DNA of 64,000 nt from Exercitatus varius (GCF_029577735.1 NZ_JARQTO010000001.1:62001-126000), one strand, 5' to 3'. Numbered from the stretch's first letter, positions 35,038 through 45,567 are shown. Made by a program: numbers and translations. The notes: generated by a model not told the origin, from the letters alone.

Positions 35038-38000
35038 CTACTTCATCGCCACTCCCAACCATTTCACCATCTCTCTCTCATTCCACCCCTTACGTTTCGC
35101 ATAATCGACCGCTTGATCTTCATCAATGCGTCCAAGGGTGAAATAATTACTCGCAGGGTGGGTGAAGTACCAACCGCAGACGCTTGCCGCTGGCCACATT
35201 GCGTAGCTTTCGGTGAGTTTTATTCCGATGCGTTGTTCCACTTCCAGTAAATCCCAGATGATCTGTTTTTCCGTGTGTTCTGGGCAGCTTGGGTAGCCTG
35301 GGGCAGGGCGGATGCCGATGTATTCTTCACGGATTAAGCGGTCGTTGTCTAAGGTTTCGTTGCTGTAGCCCCAGACTTTTGTACGCAGTTCAAAGTGCAG
35401 ATATTCCGCCATTGCTTCGGCTAAACGGTCGCCGACCGCTTGCAGCAAGATGGCGTTGTAGTCGTCCCCTGCGGCTTTGTAGCCTTCCACTAAGTCGTGT
35501 TCTTCAATCCCTGCACAAACGGCGAACATTCCGAACCAGTCCTGTTTGCCGCTGGCTTTGCTTGCGATAAAGTCGCTCAAGCAGAGGTTGTACGGGCTTT
35601 TGCTGTTTCTGCCACGTTCGCTTTGTTGGCGGAGGTTATAGACTTTGCCAGCCACCAAAGTGTGGTCAGAATTTTGATAGATTTCAATATCATCGCCCAC
35701 ACTGTTGGCTGGGAAAATGCCCATAATACCGCTTGGGTTGAGCTTGTGATTTTGTTCTAATTCGTCCAACACTTTTTGGGCATCGTTCCACACTCGGCGG
35801 GCTTCTTCGCCGCCTTCAGGGTAGTCGAAGGCATCAGGATAGCCGCCCATTAATCCCCATAAGCGGAAGAACGGCGACCAGTCGATAAATTTTCGTAAGG
35901 TCGCAATCGGCACGTTTTTATATTCCACAATGCCGGTTTTTTTCGGCGTTGGCACTTGGTAATCCGCCCATTCGCCACTGAACGCATCAAAGGCATTTTT
36001 GCGTGCCTCTTCAATCGGCAACTGCTTGCGTGGGGCTTTTTTGTTGGCAAAAGCGTCTTGAATTTGCTCGTACTCTTTCTTCATTCGTTCCCACAGTTCC
36101 GCTTTGGTATCCGGGTTCATCAATGCCGCACAAACTGTTACCGCACGAGAGGCATTGGTGGTGTAAATCACTTCGTGCTTATATTTCGGATAAAGTTTAA
36201 TCGCTGTATGCTCTTTGGAGGTGGTTGCTCCGCCGATAATGACAGGAATATTCAAATTCAAGCGGTTCATTTCGCCTAAGAAGTATTCCATTTCGTCAAG
36301 GGACGGCGTGATCAAACCGCTTAAGCCGATGATGTCCGCTTTTTCATCAATCGCCGTTTGAATGATTTTGTCCGCAGGCACCATTACGCCTAAGTCGATC
36401 ACTTCAAAGTTATTACATTGCAACACCACGCTCACGATATTTTTACCGATGTCGTGAACATCGCCTTTTACGGTCGCAATCACCACTTTACCGCTGGACG
36501 AGCCTTTCTGTTTGGTGGCATTGATAAACGGCTCTAAATAGGCGACCGACTGTTTCATCACGCGAGCGGATTTTACTACTTGCGGCAAGAACATTTTACC
36601 GTCCCCGAACAAATCGCCCACCACGTCCATACCGTCCATTAGCGGCCCTTCGATCACTTCGAGCGGTGTCGGGAATTTTTGGCGCGCTTCTTCGGTATCT
36701 TCAATAATATAGTTGGTGATCCCTTTCACGAGGGCGTGTTTCAAACGTTCTTCCACCGTCCAAGTACGCCATTCGGCAACGCCGCTATCTTCACTGTTAC
36801 TAGCGGTCACATTTCGGTATTTTTCTGCAATATCTAACAGGCGATCGGTGGCATCAGGACGGCGATTTAGCACCGCATCTTCAATCACATCACGCAATTC
36901 AGGATCGAGATCGTCATAAATCGCCAGTTGCCCCGCGTTCACGATCCCCATATCCATTCCTTGCTTGATAGCGTGGTAAAGGAACACGGCGTGAATGGCT
37001 TCACGCATCACATTATTACCACGGAACGAGAAGGACACATTCGACACACCGCCCGAAACTTTAGCGTGCGGTAGGCTACGTTTAATGCGACCTGTGGCAT
37101 TGATAAAGTCCACGCCGTAGTTATTGTGTTCTTCAATTCCCGTGCCGATGGCAAAAATGTTCGGGTCAAAAATAATATCTTCAGGCGGAAAGCCCACTTG
37201 GTTCACGAGAATATCGTAAGCTCGAGTACAGATTTCTACTTTGCGTTCTTCGGTGTCCGCTTGCCCCACTTCGTCAAACGCCATTACGACCACCGCCGCA
37301 CCATAACGGCGAACCAGTTTCGCTTGGTGGATAAATTTTTCTTCGCCTTCTTTAAGGGAAATGGAGTTCACAATTCCTTTGCCTTGCACTGATTGCAAAC
37401 CGGCTTCAATCACTTCCCATTTTGACGAGTCAATCATCACGGGCACTTTCGCCGCATCAGGTTCGGTCGCCATAATGTTAAGGAAACGGGTCATACATTT
37501 TTGCGAGTCGAGCAAGGCCTCGTCCATATTTACGTCAATGACTTGCGCACCGTTTTCCACCTGATCGATAGCAATCTCAATGGCTTCGCTGAATTTTTCT
37601 TCCTTAATCAAACGCTTAAACTTCGCCGAACCTGTTACGTTATTACGTTCGCCCACGTTCACAAACAGGCTTTCATCATCAATGTTTAACGGCTCAAGCC
37701 CAGATAAACGCATTGCGGTTTTGATTTCAGGCAAGGCACGAGGCTTGATCCCAGCTACTACGTTTGCAAAGGCTTTGATATGTTCAGGTGTGGTACCGCA
37801 ACAGCCGCCCACGATATTTAAGAAACCGCTTTCCGCCCACTCTTTGATGTGAGCCGCCATTTCTTTCGCCCCTAAATCGTAGCCCCCAAAGGCATTCGGC
37901 AAGCCGGCATTCGGGTGAACGGATACATAGGTTTCACAGATTTTCGACATCACTTCCACATAAGGACGCAACTCTTTCGGGCCTAAGGCACAGTTCAAAC

Positions 38001-38736
38001 CAAAACTGAGCGGTTTAGCGTGGCGGAGCGAGTTGTAAAAGGCTTCGGTGGTTTGCCCCGAAAGAGTACGCCCGGACGCATCGGTAATCGTCCCCGAAAT
38101 CATAATCGGTAATTCCACGCCCAGTTCTTCAAACACTTGGTCAATGGCAAAAGCGGCGGCTTTAGCATTTAAGGTATCGAAGATGGTTTCGATCATAATG
38201 ATGTCCGAACCACCTTCAATTAAGCCGCGAGTTGCTTCCGCATAGGCATCGACCAATTCCATAAAGGTAATATTACGGAAACCTGGGTCGTTCACATTTG
38301 GCGAAATCGAGGCGGTGCGGTTAGTCGGGCCGAGAATACCCGCTACAAAACGTGGTTTTTCAGGCGTGCTGTACTTATCCGCCGCAATACGAGCCAGTTT
38401 TGCCCCTGCAAAATTCAGCTCATAAGCGACCGCTTGTAAGTCGTAATCCGCCTGTGCAATAGTGGTGGAACTGAACGTGTTGGTTTCAATAATATCCGCT
38501 CCGGCTTCAAGGTATTTTTCGTGAATAGACGAAATCACTAAAGGTTGGGTCAGGGTGAGAAGATCATTGTTGCCACGCAGATCCACGCTAGAATTTTCAA
38601 AACGCTCGCCACGGAAATCCGCTTCGGTTAGTTTAAATTGCTGGATCATCGTCCCCATCGCACCGTCTAAAATCAGAATACGTTTGGAAAGAGCATGTTG
38701 AAGAATTGAGGTTGTGTCTGTCACGGTAAGTTCCAT
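35038..38736 (-). CDS. metH: Cobalamin-dependent methionine synthase MetH
   Basis: Transfers a methyl group from methyltetrahydrofolate to homocysteine via B12. All four modules are present: homocysteine-binding (RILILDGAMGTMIQ near residue 20; zinc cysteines in NIVGGCCGTTPEH), pterin-binding (FVNVGERNNVTGSAKF), cobalamin-binding (cobalt-ligating histidine near 761 in DVHDIGKNI) and reactivation domain. Length 1232 matches E. coli (1227), so it is intact. No Haemophilus-type uptake signal occurs in its 3.7 kb, but a perfect ACAAGCGGTC is at 38428-38437 (minus) and several 8-of-9 matches occur, suggesting origin in another Pasteurellaceae clade. Divergent from metF. Confidence 0.95.
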   Translation of the reverse strand: MELTVTDTTSILQHALSKRILILDGAMGTMIQQFKLTEADFRGERFENSSVDLRGNNDLLTLTQPLVISSIHEKYLEAGADIIETNTFSSTTIAQADYDLQAVAYELNFAGAKLARIAADKYSTPEKPRFVAGILGPTNRTASISPNVNDPGFRNITFMELVDAYAEATRGLIEGGSDIIMIETIFDTLNAKAAAFAIDQVFEELGVELPIMISGTITDASGRTLSGQTTEAFYNSLRHAKPLSFGLNCALGPKELRPYVEVMSKICETYVSVHPNAGLPNAFGGYDLGAKEMAAHIKEWAESGFLNIVGGCCGTTPEHIKAFANVVAGIKPRALPEIKTAMRLSGLEPLNIDDESLFVNVGERNNVTGSAKFKRLIKEEKFSEAIEIAIDQVENGAQVIDVNMDEALLDSQKCMTRFLNIMATEPDAAKVPVMIDSSKWEVIEAGLQSVQGKGIVNSISLKEGEEKFIHQAKLVRRYGAAVVVMAFDEVGQADTEERKVEICTRAYDILVNQVGFPPEDIIFDPNIFAIGTGIEEHNNYGVDFINATGRIKRSLPHAKVSGGVSNVSFSFRGNNVMREAIHAVFLYHAIKQGMDMGIVNAGQLAIYDDLDPELRDVIEDAVLNRRPDATDRLLDIAEKYRNVTASNSEDSGVAEWRTWTVEERLKHALVKGITNYIIEDTEEARQKFPTPLEVIEGPLMDGMDVVGDLFGDGKMFLPQVVKSARVMKQSVAYLEPFINATKQKGSSSGKVVIATVKGDVHDIGKNIVSVVLQCNNFEVIDLGVMVPADKIIQTAIDEKADIIGLSGLITPSLDEMEYFLGEMNRLNLNIPVIIGGATTSKEHTAIKLYPKYKHEVIYTTNASRAVTVCAALMNPDTKAELWERMKKEYEQIQDAFANKKAPRKQLPIEEARKNAFDAFSGEWADYQVPTPKKTGIVEYKNVPIATLRKFIDWSPFFRLWGLMGGYPDAFDYPEGGEEARRVWNDAQKVLDELEQNHKLNPSGIMGIFPANSVGDDIEIYQNSDHTLVAGKVYNLRQQSERGRNSKSPYNLCLSDFIASKASGKQDWFGMFAVCAGIEEHDLVEGYKAAGDDYNAILLQAVGDRLAEAMAEYLHFELRTKVWGYSNETLDNDRLIREEYIGIRPAPGYPSCPEHTEKQIIWDLLEVEQRIGIKLTESYAMWPAASVCGWYFTHPASNYFTLGRIDEDQAVDYAKRKGWNEREMVKWLGVAMK

Positions 38737-38911
38737 TCGTTAAATTTGAGAAAATAAGATGGATAATAGGGAGAGGCTATATTGATGTCAACGTTTTAAG
38801 AATATTAATTTTATTCATAATAAAATGAAATTTATCGTCTTGCTTTTCATTTAAATGCCTTTTAAAGTATCACCACTATTGAAATCACAAAAAGCAGAAA
38901 AGGAATGCTTT

Positions 38912-39796
38912 ATGAGCTATGCAAAAGAAATCGATCATTTAAATCACTCACTTGCGGAATTAAACGGAAATATCAACGTATCTTTTGAATTTTTTCCGGC
39001 AAAAAATGAGAACATGGAAACCATGTTATGGGATTCTATTCATCGTCTTGCACCGTTAAAGCCCAAGTTTGTTTCGGTAACCTACGGCGCCAATTCCGGT
39101 GAGCGGGATCGCACCCATTCCATTGTAAAACGCATACGGAACGAAACCGGGCTGATTGCGGCCCCGCACTTAACGGGGATTGACGCCACGCCGGAAGAGT
39201 TGCGGGAAATCGCTCGGGATTATTGGGATAACGGCATCCGAAATATCGTCGCCCTTCGCGGTGATATTCCGGTCGGTTATGCGAAACCGCCTTTTTATGC
39301 ATTGGATTTGGTGAAATTATTGAAAGAAGTGGCGGATTTTGATATTTCCGTAGCCGCTTATCCGGAAGTTCATCCTGAAGCGAAATCCGCCCAAGCGGAT
39401 TTGATTTATTTAAAACAGAAAGTGGAAGCCGGCGCCAACCGGGCAATTACTCAATTTTTCTTTGATGTAGACAGCTATTTACGTTTTCGCGATCGCTGCG
39501 TTGCGGTGGGGATTGAAGTGGAAATCGTACCGGGAATTCTGCCGGTAACGAATTTCAAGCAGTTACAAAAAATGGCAACGCTCACCAATGTGAAAATTCC
39601 GGGCTGGATGAATAAAATGTATGAAGGGCTGGATAACGATCAGACGACCAGAAATCTGGTGGCGGCAAGTATCGCCATGGATATGGTGAAAATTTTATCG
39701 AAAGAAGGCGTGAAGGATTTTCACTTTTATACCTTAAACCGCTCGGAGCTGACTTACGCCATTTGCCATACCTTAGGCGTTCGACCGGTTTCGTAA
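38912..39796 (+). CDS. metF: 5,10-methylenetetrahydrofolate reductase MetF
   Basis: Flavoenzyme that makes the methyltetrahydrofolate used by MetH. Blocks NVSFEFFPAKNENMETMLW, SVTYGANSGERDRTH, IRNIVALRGDIP and ANRAITQFFFD are typical. The frame is open from 38855, but the ATG at 38912 with AAGGA upstream gives 294 residues, close to E. coli MetF (296). It is divergent from metH with a 175-bp gap in which no clear MetJ box could be seen. Base composition returns to that of the host backbone here. Confidence 0.94.
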   Translation: MSYAKEIDHLNHSLAELNGNINVSFEFFPAKNENMETMLWDSIHRLAPLKPKFVSVTYGANSGERDRTHSIVKRIRNETGLIAAPHLTGIDATPEELREIARDYWDNGIRNIVALRGDIPVGYAKPPFYALDLVKLLKEVADFDISVAAYPEVHPEAKSAQADLIYLKQKVEAGANRAITQFFFDVDSYLRFRDRCVAVGIEVEIVPGILPVTNFKQLQKMATLTNVKIPGWMNKMYEGLDNDQTTRNLVAASIAMDMVKILSKEGVKDFHFYTLNRSELTYAICHTLGVRPVS

Positions 39797-39824
39797 AAGA
39801 CAGTAAAAAAACGTCGTATTTTTT

Positions 39825-39861
39825 GACCGCACTTTGGCGTTTAAACCGTTAAAGTGCGGTC
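39825..39861. terminator. Paired uptake-signal terminator after metF
   Basis: GACCGCACTTT (39825-39835) and AAAGTGCGGTC (39851-39861) form an 11-bp stem followed by a T-run, between convergent metF and afuC. Confidence 0.8.
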
Positions 39862-39878
39862 AATTTTTCGATTGTTTT

Positions 39879-39913
39879 CACACAAAGAACGGCTTTAAAC
39901 CGTTCTTTGTGTG
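39879..39913. terminator. Second terminator between metF and afuC
   Basis: CACACAAAGAACGG and CCGTTCTTTGTGTG form a perfect 14-bp stem with a 7-base loop, just before the afuC stop codon. Two strong hairpins in tandem isolate the convergent operons. Confidence 0.8.
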
Positions 39914-39921
39914 CGAGTAAC

Positions 39922-40977
<1,056 letters not shown>

Positions 40978-41031
40978 AATTTGGTACTGCCTGTGTAGAG
41001 TGCGTGTTAGCGTATCAATTTTTATTTCGTA

Positions 41032-41083
41032 GGGCGTATCACGACGCCCAATCAAGTTATTCACCGGAGCGTACGCGGTACGC
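41032..41083. repeat. REP-like palindromes between afuB and afuC
   Basis: GGGCGT (41032-41037) pairs with ACGCCC (41044-41049), and GCGTAC (41069-41074) pairs with GTACGC (41078-41083). They resemble the GC-rich palindrome at 22475 and may stabilise the upstream mRNA. Confidence 0.45.
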
Positions 41084-41104
41084 CCGTTAAAGTGCGGTCA
41101 AAAT

Positions 41105-43162
41105 TTAATTCATTTTTTTCGCTTTCGAACGTGAAATGCGTGTGTCGCCCACAATCCAGTCGAAGAGCAGAATGATCGCCATCATGACGATAATCAGGAT
41201 TGAACCGTAAGCGATAGCAACACCGTATTCGCCGTCTTCCACGCGGTTTAAAATGTAGGCGGTGGCGACGCGGGTGTCCGCCGTCACCAGGAAGATAATG
41301 GCGCTCACGGTTGTCATGGCGCGCACGAAACTGGTGACCAAGGCGGACAATAATGCCGGTTTTAACAATGGAAACACGATAAACCAAATGGTTTTAAACG
41401 AACTGCCTTTCAGTGAAAGGGACGCCTCATCAAGAGATTTATCCAGTTGTCCCAAACCGGCGATGGCGGCGCGCATACCGATTGGCAAATCACGCATTAC
41501 CATGGAAATAATAATGATGATACCGGTACCGGTAATGTACATCGGCGCATTGTTAAAAGCCAAAATGTAAGACACACCGGCGACGGTCCCCGGTACGGCG
41601 AAACAGAGCATGGTCAAAAATTCCAATGTTTTTTTGCCCTGGAAATCTTTACGCACCACAATATAAGCAATCAGCAGGCCGAAAAGTGCGGTCAGCGGTG
41701 CGGCAATTCCTGCGTAAAGCATAGTGTTTAACAGCGATGGCCATGCACCGTCACTTAAGCCTTGTCCGAACATCAGTTCATAGTTGCGGGTCGTTAAGGT
41801 GTAATCCACGCCCCAGTTCACCGTGAAGCTGCCGTAGAAAATACTGCCGTACAGCGCAATGTTGAAAACCACCCAGAAGGCGAGCATGGCGATGATGGTC
41901 CATTTTAAGCCGCCCGGCAGATCTTGTACGTCGCCGCGGTAAGATTTGCCCGAAACCGTGACGTAAGAACGGTTACCAATCCACATATACTGCACCACGA
42001 AAATCAGCAAGGAGAAAATCAGTAATATTGAACCTAAGGTGCTTGCAGAGGCGTAATCAAGTTGTGAGCCGGCGATATAGAAATAGATTTGGGTGGCGAT
42101 CACGTCGAAGCTGCCGCCTAAAACTAACGGGTTACTGAAGTCTGCAAGCGATTGCACAAACACGATTAAAAACGAGTTTGCCAAAGCGGGACGGAGCAGA
42201 GGGAAAATAATGTTATAGAACGTTTGATAACGGTTTGCCCGCAAAGTGTAAGAGGCTTCTTCAATAGACGGATGAATCGATTTCAAGGCGCCGTCTAAAA
42301 TCATAAAGGAAATGGGCGCAAAAGCGAGAATCTGCGCAATAGCGATACCGTTAAAGCCGTAGAGCCAGTTTTGATTGGTAAAACCGAAATGATTAGATAA
42401 AAACTCGGTGACATAACCCGAACGACCAAGCATTAAGGTTACGCCTAAACCCACAACGAACGGCGGCGTCACAATAGGCAAAATCGAGAAAATTTTACCG
42501 ATAAACGCCGTGCGTTTTGCGATTCGGGTGGTGTAAAGCGCAAAGGCTAAACCGAAAATCGTGGAAACGATGCCCACAAAGCCGGATAGCGCGAGCGAGT
42601 TGGTAATTACCCGGATAATATAGCTTTGGCTTAAAATGCGTAATACTTGCTGCGGCGCGAAGGTGTCGCCGTCATAGAACATGGAAATTAAAATCGCGAC
42701 GGTCGGGTATACGATAAAGAAGAAAATCAACAAAATAATCGACAACAATGACGCGATAATGAATTTATCTCCTTGCATCACTTTAAGTTTTGCCAGTGCG
42801 AAAGTCGCAAGTGCAGTTAGGGTGACAATTAAAACGATGACCGAATAACCCATCGACACTTTGTAAACGGTAGCGGTGACAAAGGCGAATAATACGCTGA
42901 AGGTCACTAAGCCCAGTTCCGCTTTAGCTTGCGCGGCGACGGACAATCCAAGGCGCGGCGTGAGTAAAAAGCCGAGTAGCGGCAGAAACCATAAAATGGT
43001 CAGATTAAAAGAAGACCAACCCATGGCATCGTAAAATTCGTCGGAGGTGCTTTCCAACAAACCGTAATCAAGAGCTTGAGACGGCAAGATTAAAAAGGCA
43101 AGAACGGATAATAATATCCAGAAATTTGCCGTTTGGGTAAAAGGCGTTTTTGCGGAATTCAT
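41105..43162 (-). CDS. afuB: AfuB, fused double permease of the ABC importer
   Basis: 685-residue membrane protein in which two permease modules are joined: each half has hydrophobic helices and an EAA-like loop (EEASYTLRANRYQTFYNIIF near residue 300 and DEASLSLKGSSFKTIWFIVF near 590). The first about 130 residues add further helices. This double-permease layout is typical of AfuB and FbpB. The ATG at 43162 has GAGG just upstream; a TTG 12 bases earlier would be the alternative. It lies between two afuA genes and afuC. Confidence 0.88.
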   Translation of the reverse strand: MNSAKTPFTQTANFWILLSVLAFLILPSQALDYGLLESTSDEFYDAMGWSSFNLTILWFLPLLGFLLTPRLGLSVAAQAKAELGLVTFSVLFAFVTATVYKVSMGYSVIVLIVTLTALATFALAKLKVMQGDKFIIASLLSIILLIFFFIVYPTVAILISMFYDGDTFAPQQVLRILSQSYIIRVITNSLALSGFVGIVSTIFGLAFALYTTRIAKRTAFIGKIFSILPIVTPPFVVGLGVTLMLGRSGYVTEFLSNHFGFTNQNWLYGFNGIAIAQILAFAPISFMILDGALKSIHPSIEEASYTLRANRYQTFYNIIFPLLRPALANSFLIVFVQSLADFSNPLVLGGSFDVIATQIYFYIAGSQLDYASASTLGSILLIFSLLIFVVQYMWIGNRSYVTVSGKSYRGDVQDLPGGLKWTIIAMLAFWVVFNIALYGSIFYGSFTVNWGVDYTLTTRNYELMFGQGLSDGAWPSLLNTMLYAGIAAPLTALFGLLIAYIVVRKDFQGKKTLEFLTMLCFAVPGTVAGVSYILAFNNAPMYITGTGIIIIISMVMRDLPIGMRAAIAGLGQLDKSLDEASLSLKGSSFKTIWFIVFPLLKPALLSALVTSFVRAMTTVSAIIFLVTADTRVATAYILNRVEDGEYGVAIAYGSILIIVMMAIILLFDWIVGDTRISRSKAKKMN

Positions 43163-43248
43163 ACAACCTCGCAATTTTTAGAGTAATAATAGACGTATTG
43201 CTACGCCGGACAGTTTAAAGTGCGGTCAAAAAATGAAGTGTTTTTCAA

Positions 43249-44286
43249 TTATTTTGCCAGTTTCACCTCATCCACCCATTTGGTAATCAAGCGTTTGCGC
43301 AAATCGCTCGAACCGTATTTATCAAAGTCATAGTTGATTAAATTGATGGATTTAAAATCTAACGCATAAGGCGATTGTTTCGCTTGGCTATTGGTTAAAA
43401 TCTGGTGAGTTTCACCTTTTTGCCAGGAAAGTTCCTGTGCTTCTTTCGATAATGCCCAATCCACAAATTTTTTCGCGTTTTCAAGGTTGCGCGCACCTTT
43501 AATAATACTTATGCCGCCAATTTCATAACCCGTGCCTTCGCAGGGTACGACCAGTTCGACAGGCGCGCCTTTCTCTTTTTCCAGAGAATGTTCGTGCAGG
43601 AAACCGATTCCGATTGAAGCTTCGCCGCGCGCGGTGTTACGCGTTGCCGTATTGCCCGACTTGGTGTATTGCGACACATTTCTGTGTAATTTTTTCAAAT
43701 ACGCATAGGCTTCATCTTCGCCCCAAAGCTGTATGAAAGTGGCAAGCGCCGTGTAAGCCGTACCGGAACTTTGCGGATCCGCCGCTTGAATTTCATTTTT
43801 CAAACGCGGATCCGTTAAATCTTTCCAGCATTTCGGTACCGGAATATTGAGTTTTGCCAAGCGTTCGGTATTCACGCCGAAGCCTAACACGCCTAAATAA
43901 ATTGCGGAAGAATAATTTCCTTTTACTTTGGCGGGATCCTTCAGTTCATCGGGAATATATTGCAAATTCGGCGATTTATAAGGCACGAGCAAGCCCATTT
44001 CACCGGCCTGGCTATGCGGATCCAGCGTGCCGCCATACCACACGTCGCCCTGCGGATTGGCTTTTTCGGCATCAATTTTAGCTAAAATCGAGCCTGTGCC
44101 GCCGCGGATAAAACTGGTTTTAATGCCGGTTTTTTTCTCAAAAGCCAGCGTTTCCTGTTCACACATCGTATTTTGAGCGGAACAATAAACCACCAAACGT
44201 CCGCTATCGGCGGTGGCTTTCTGACTGAACGCTAAAGATCCTAATAAAATCGTTGAAAGCGATAAAGCTATTTTTGAGATTTTCAT
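43249..44286 (-). CDS. afuA: AfuA periplasmic binding protein, second tandem copy
   Basis: 345-residue solute receptor with a signal peptide (cleaved near KATADSG, about residue 26). GRLVVYCSAQNTMCEQETLAF, GGTGSILAKIDAEKANPQGDVWYGG and VPCEGTGYEIGG are highly like the neighbouring copy and like A. pleuropneumoniae AfuA, which binds glucose-6-phosphate and related sugars. Its sequence differs enough from the other copy to have a distinct preference. The 3' flank, including an uptake signal, is nearly identical to that of the first copy, showing a tandem duplication. Downstream of that copy and upstream of afuB. Confidence 0.88.
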   Translation of the reverse strand: MKISKIALSLSTILLGSLAFSQKATADSGRLVVYCSAQNTMCEQETLAFEKKTGIKTSFIRGGTGSILAKIDAEKANPQGDVWYGGTLDPHSQAGEMGLLVPYKSPNLQYIPDELKDPAKVKGNYSSAIYLGVLGFGVNTERLAKLNIPVPKCWKDLTDPRLKNEIQAADPQSSGTAYTALATFIQLWGEDEAYAYLKKLHRNVSQYTKSGNTATRNTARGEASIGIGFLHEHSLEKEKGAPVELVVPCEGTGYEIGGISIIKGARNLENAKKFVDWALSKEAQELSWQKGETHQILTNSQAKQSPYALDFKSINLINYDFDKYGSSDLRKRLITKWVDEVKLAK

Positions 44287-44317
44287 AGGTTTCCTTTTAA
44301 ATTTAATGGGAAATTGA

Positions 44318-44342
44318 ACCGCACTTTAGGTCAAAGTGCGGT
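44318..44342. terminator. Inverted uptake-signal hairpin between the two afuA copies
   Basis: ACCGCACTTT (44318-44327) and AAAGTGCGGT (44333-44342) form a 10-bp stem with a 5-base loop. The T-run on the leftward strand is short, so it may attenuate rather than stop transcription, reducing expression of the second afuA, afuB and afuC relative to the first afuA. Confidence 0.55.
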
Positions 44343-44365
44343 CAAAAAATGAAGTGTTTTTTCAA

Positions 44366-45406
44366 TTATTTTGCCAGTTTCACTTCCTGAACCCATTTTT
44401 CGATTAGGCGTTTGCGTTCGTCCGCAGAACCGTATTTCTCAAAATCGTAATTGATGAGTTTCAGTTTGGTCGGATCAAACGCCGTCGGCGATTGTTTCGC
44501 TTTGGTATTGGTTAAAGTTTGGTGTGAATTGCCTTTCTGCCATGTCACTTCCTGACCTTCGGCGGAAAGCACGTAATCGACGAATAATTTGGCGTTATCC
44601 AAATTACGAGCACCTTTGATAATACTTAAACCGCCCAATTCATAGCCCGTTCCTTCGCACGGCACCACCATTTCAATCGGCGCACCGGCTTTTTTCTGCA
44701 CCGCATAATCGTGCAGGAAGCCGATACCTACGGTAGCTTCGCCGCGCGCCGTACTGTTAGACGGAGTAATTCCCGATTTCGTATATTGCGAAATATTCGG
44801 ATGTAATTCTTTGAAATATTTGAAGGTGGCGTCTTCCCCCCAAAGTTGTACGAAAGTGGCGATTGCCACATAAGCGGTACCGGAACTTTGCGGGTCGGCA
44901 ATTTGGATTTCGTTTTTGAAACGCGGATCCGTTAAGTCTTTCCAGCATTTCGGCACCTCTTTAATGCCTAATTTGGCTAAACGTTCGGTATTTACGCCAA
45001 AGCCCAAAATTCCCATGTAAATGGCGGAGGCGTAATTGCCTTTTATTTTGGCGGGATCTTGGAAATTCGGCATGATGTTATCGATTTCTTTCGAACGATA
45101 AGGCTGTAACAAACCTAATTCGGCCGCCTGTGCCTGAGGATCGAAAGTTCCGCCGTACCACACGTCCGCCTGCGGATTATTCTTTTCCGCTTCGATTTTG
45201 GCGAAAGTGCTGCCGGAACCGTTGCGGATGAAAGCGGTTTTCACGTCATATTTTTGTTCAAAAGATTTGGTTACCGCTTCACACATTTCATTGGTGGCGC
45301 TGCAATAAACCGTCAGGCGACCTTTGGCTTCGGCATGAACGGAAAACATTAAACCGGCGCCTAAAAGCGCGGTGGAAACGGCGAGAGAAAGTTTTTGATA
45401 TTTCAT
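44366..45406 (-). CDS. afuA: AfuA periplasmic binding protein, first tandem copy
   Basis: 346-residue periplasmic receptor with a signal peptide (SVHAEAKG, cleaved near residue 27). Sequence through GRLTVYCSATNEMCEAVTKSF, RNGSGSTFAKIEAEKNNPQAD and ISQYTKSGITPSNSTARGEA closely follows A. pleuropneumoniae AfuA. It heads the afuA-afuA-afuB-afuC operon. Upstream on the minus strand, TATAAT is at 45451-45456 and a CRP-like site is centred 40 bp before the expected start of transcription. No Fur-like box was seen, favouring sugar phosphates over ferric iron. Confidence 0.9.
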   Translation of the reverse strand: MKYQKLSLAVSTALLGAGLMFSVHAEAKGRLTVYCSATNEMCEAVTKSFEQKYDVKTAFIRNGSGSTFAKIEAEKNNPQADVWYGGTFDPQAQAAELGLLQPYRSKEIDNIMPNFQDPAKIKGNYASAIYMGILGFGVNTERLAKLGIKEVPKCWKDLTDPRFKNEIQIADPQSSGTAYVAIATFVQLWGEDATFKYFKELHPNISQYTKSGITPSNSTARGEATVGIGFLHDYAVQKKAGAPIEMVVPCEGTGYELGGLSIIKGARNLDNAKLFVDYVLSAEGQEVTWQKGNSHQTLTNTKAKQSPTAFDPTKLKLINYDFEKYGSADERKRLIEKWVQEVKLAK

Positions 45407-45475
45407 ATAAACTCCGACTTTGAGTGAATTCGAATAAAAGTTAGCGCTATATTATAGGATTTCGAAAATAAATAC

Positions 45476-45491
45476 CGTGAACTAGCTCACA
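45476..45491 (-). promoter_or_regulatory. CRP-like site at the afuA promoter
   Basis: CGTGA-ACTAGC-TCACA differs from TGTGA-N6-TCACA at one position. Its centre is about 40 bp upstream of the start expected from the TATAAT at 45451-45456, the spacing of class II CRP activation. Confidence 0.65.
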
Positions 45492-45567
45492 AAAATTGAT
45501 TTAAAGTGCGGTCAAATTTCGAGTAGAATATTGCTCATTAATTTTTCCATTTGAATGAATGATTCTC

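Noticed and set aside
38737..38911. Possible MetJ boxes between metH and metF
   Set aside because: Only weak, single matches to AGACGTCT were seen; no tandem array.
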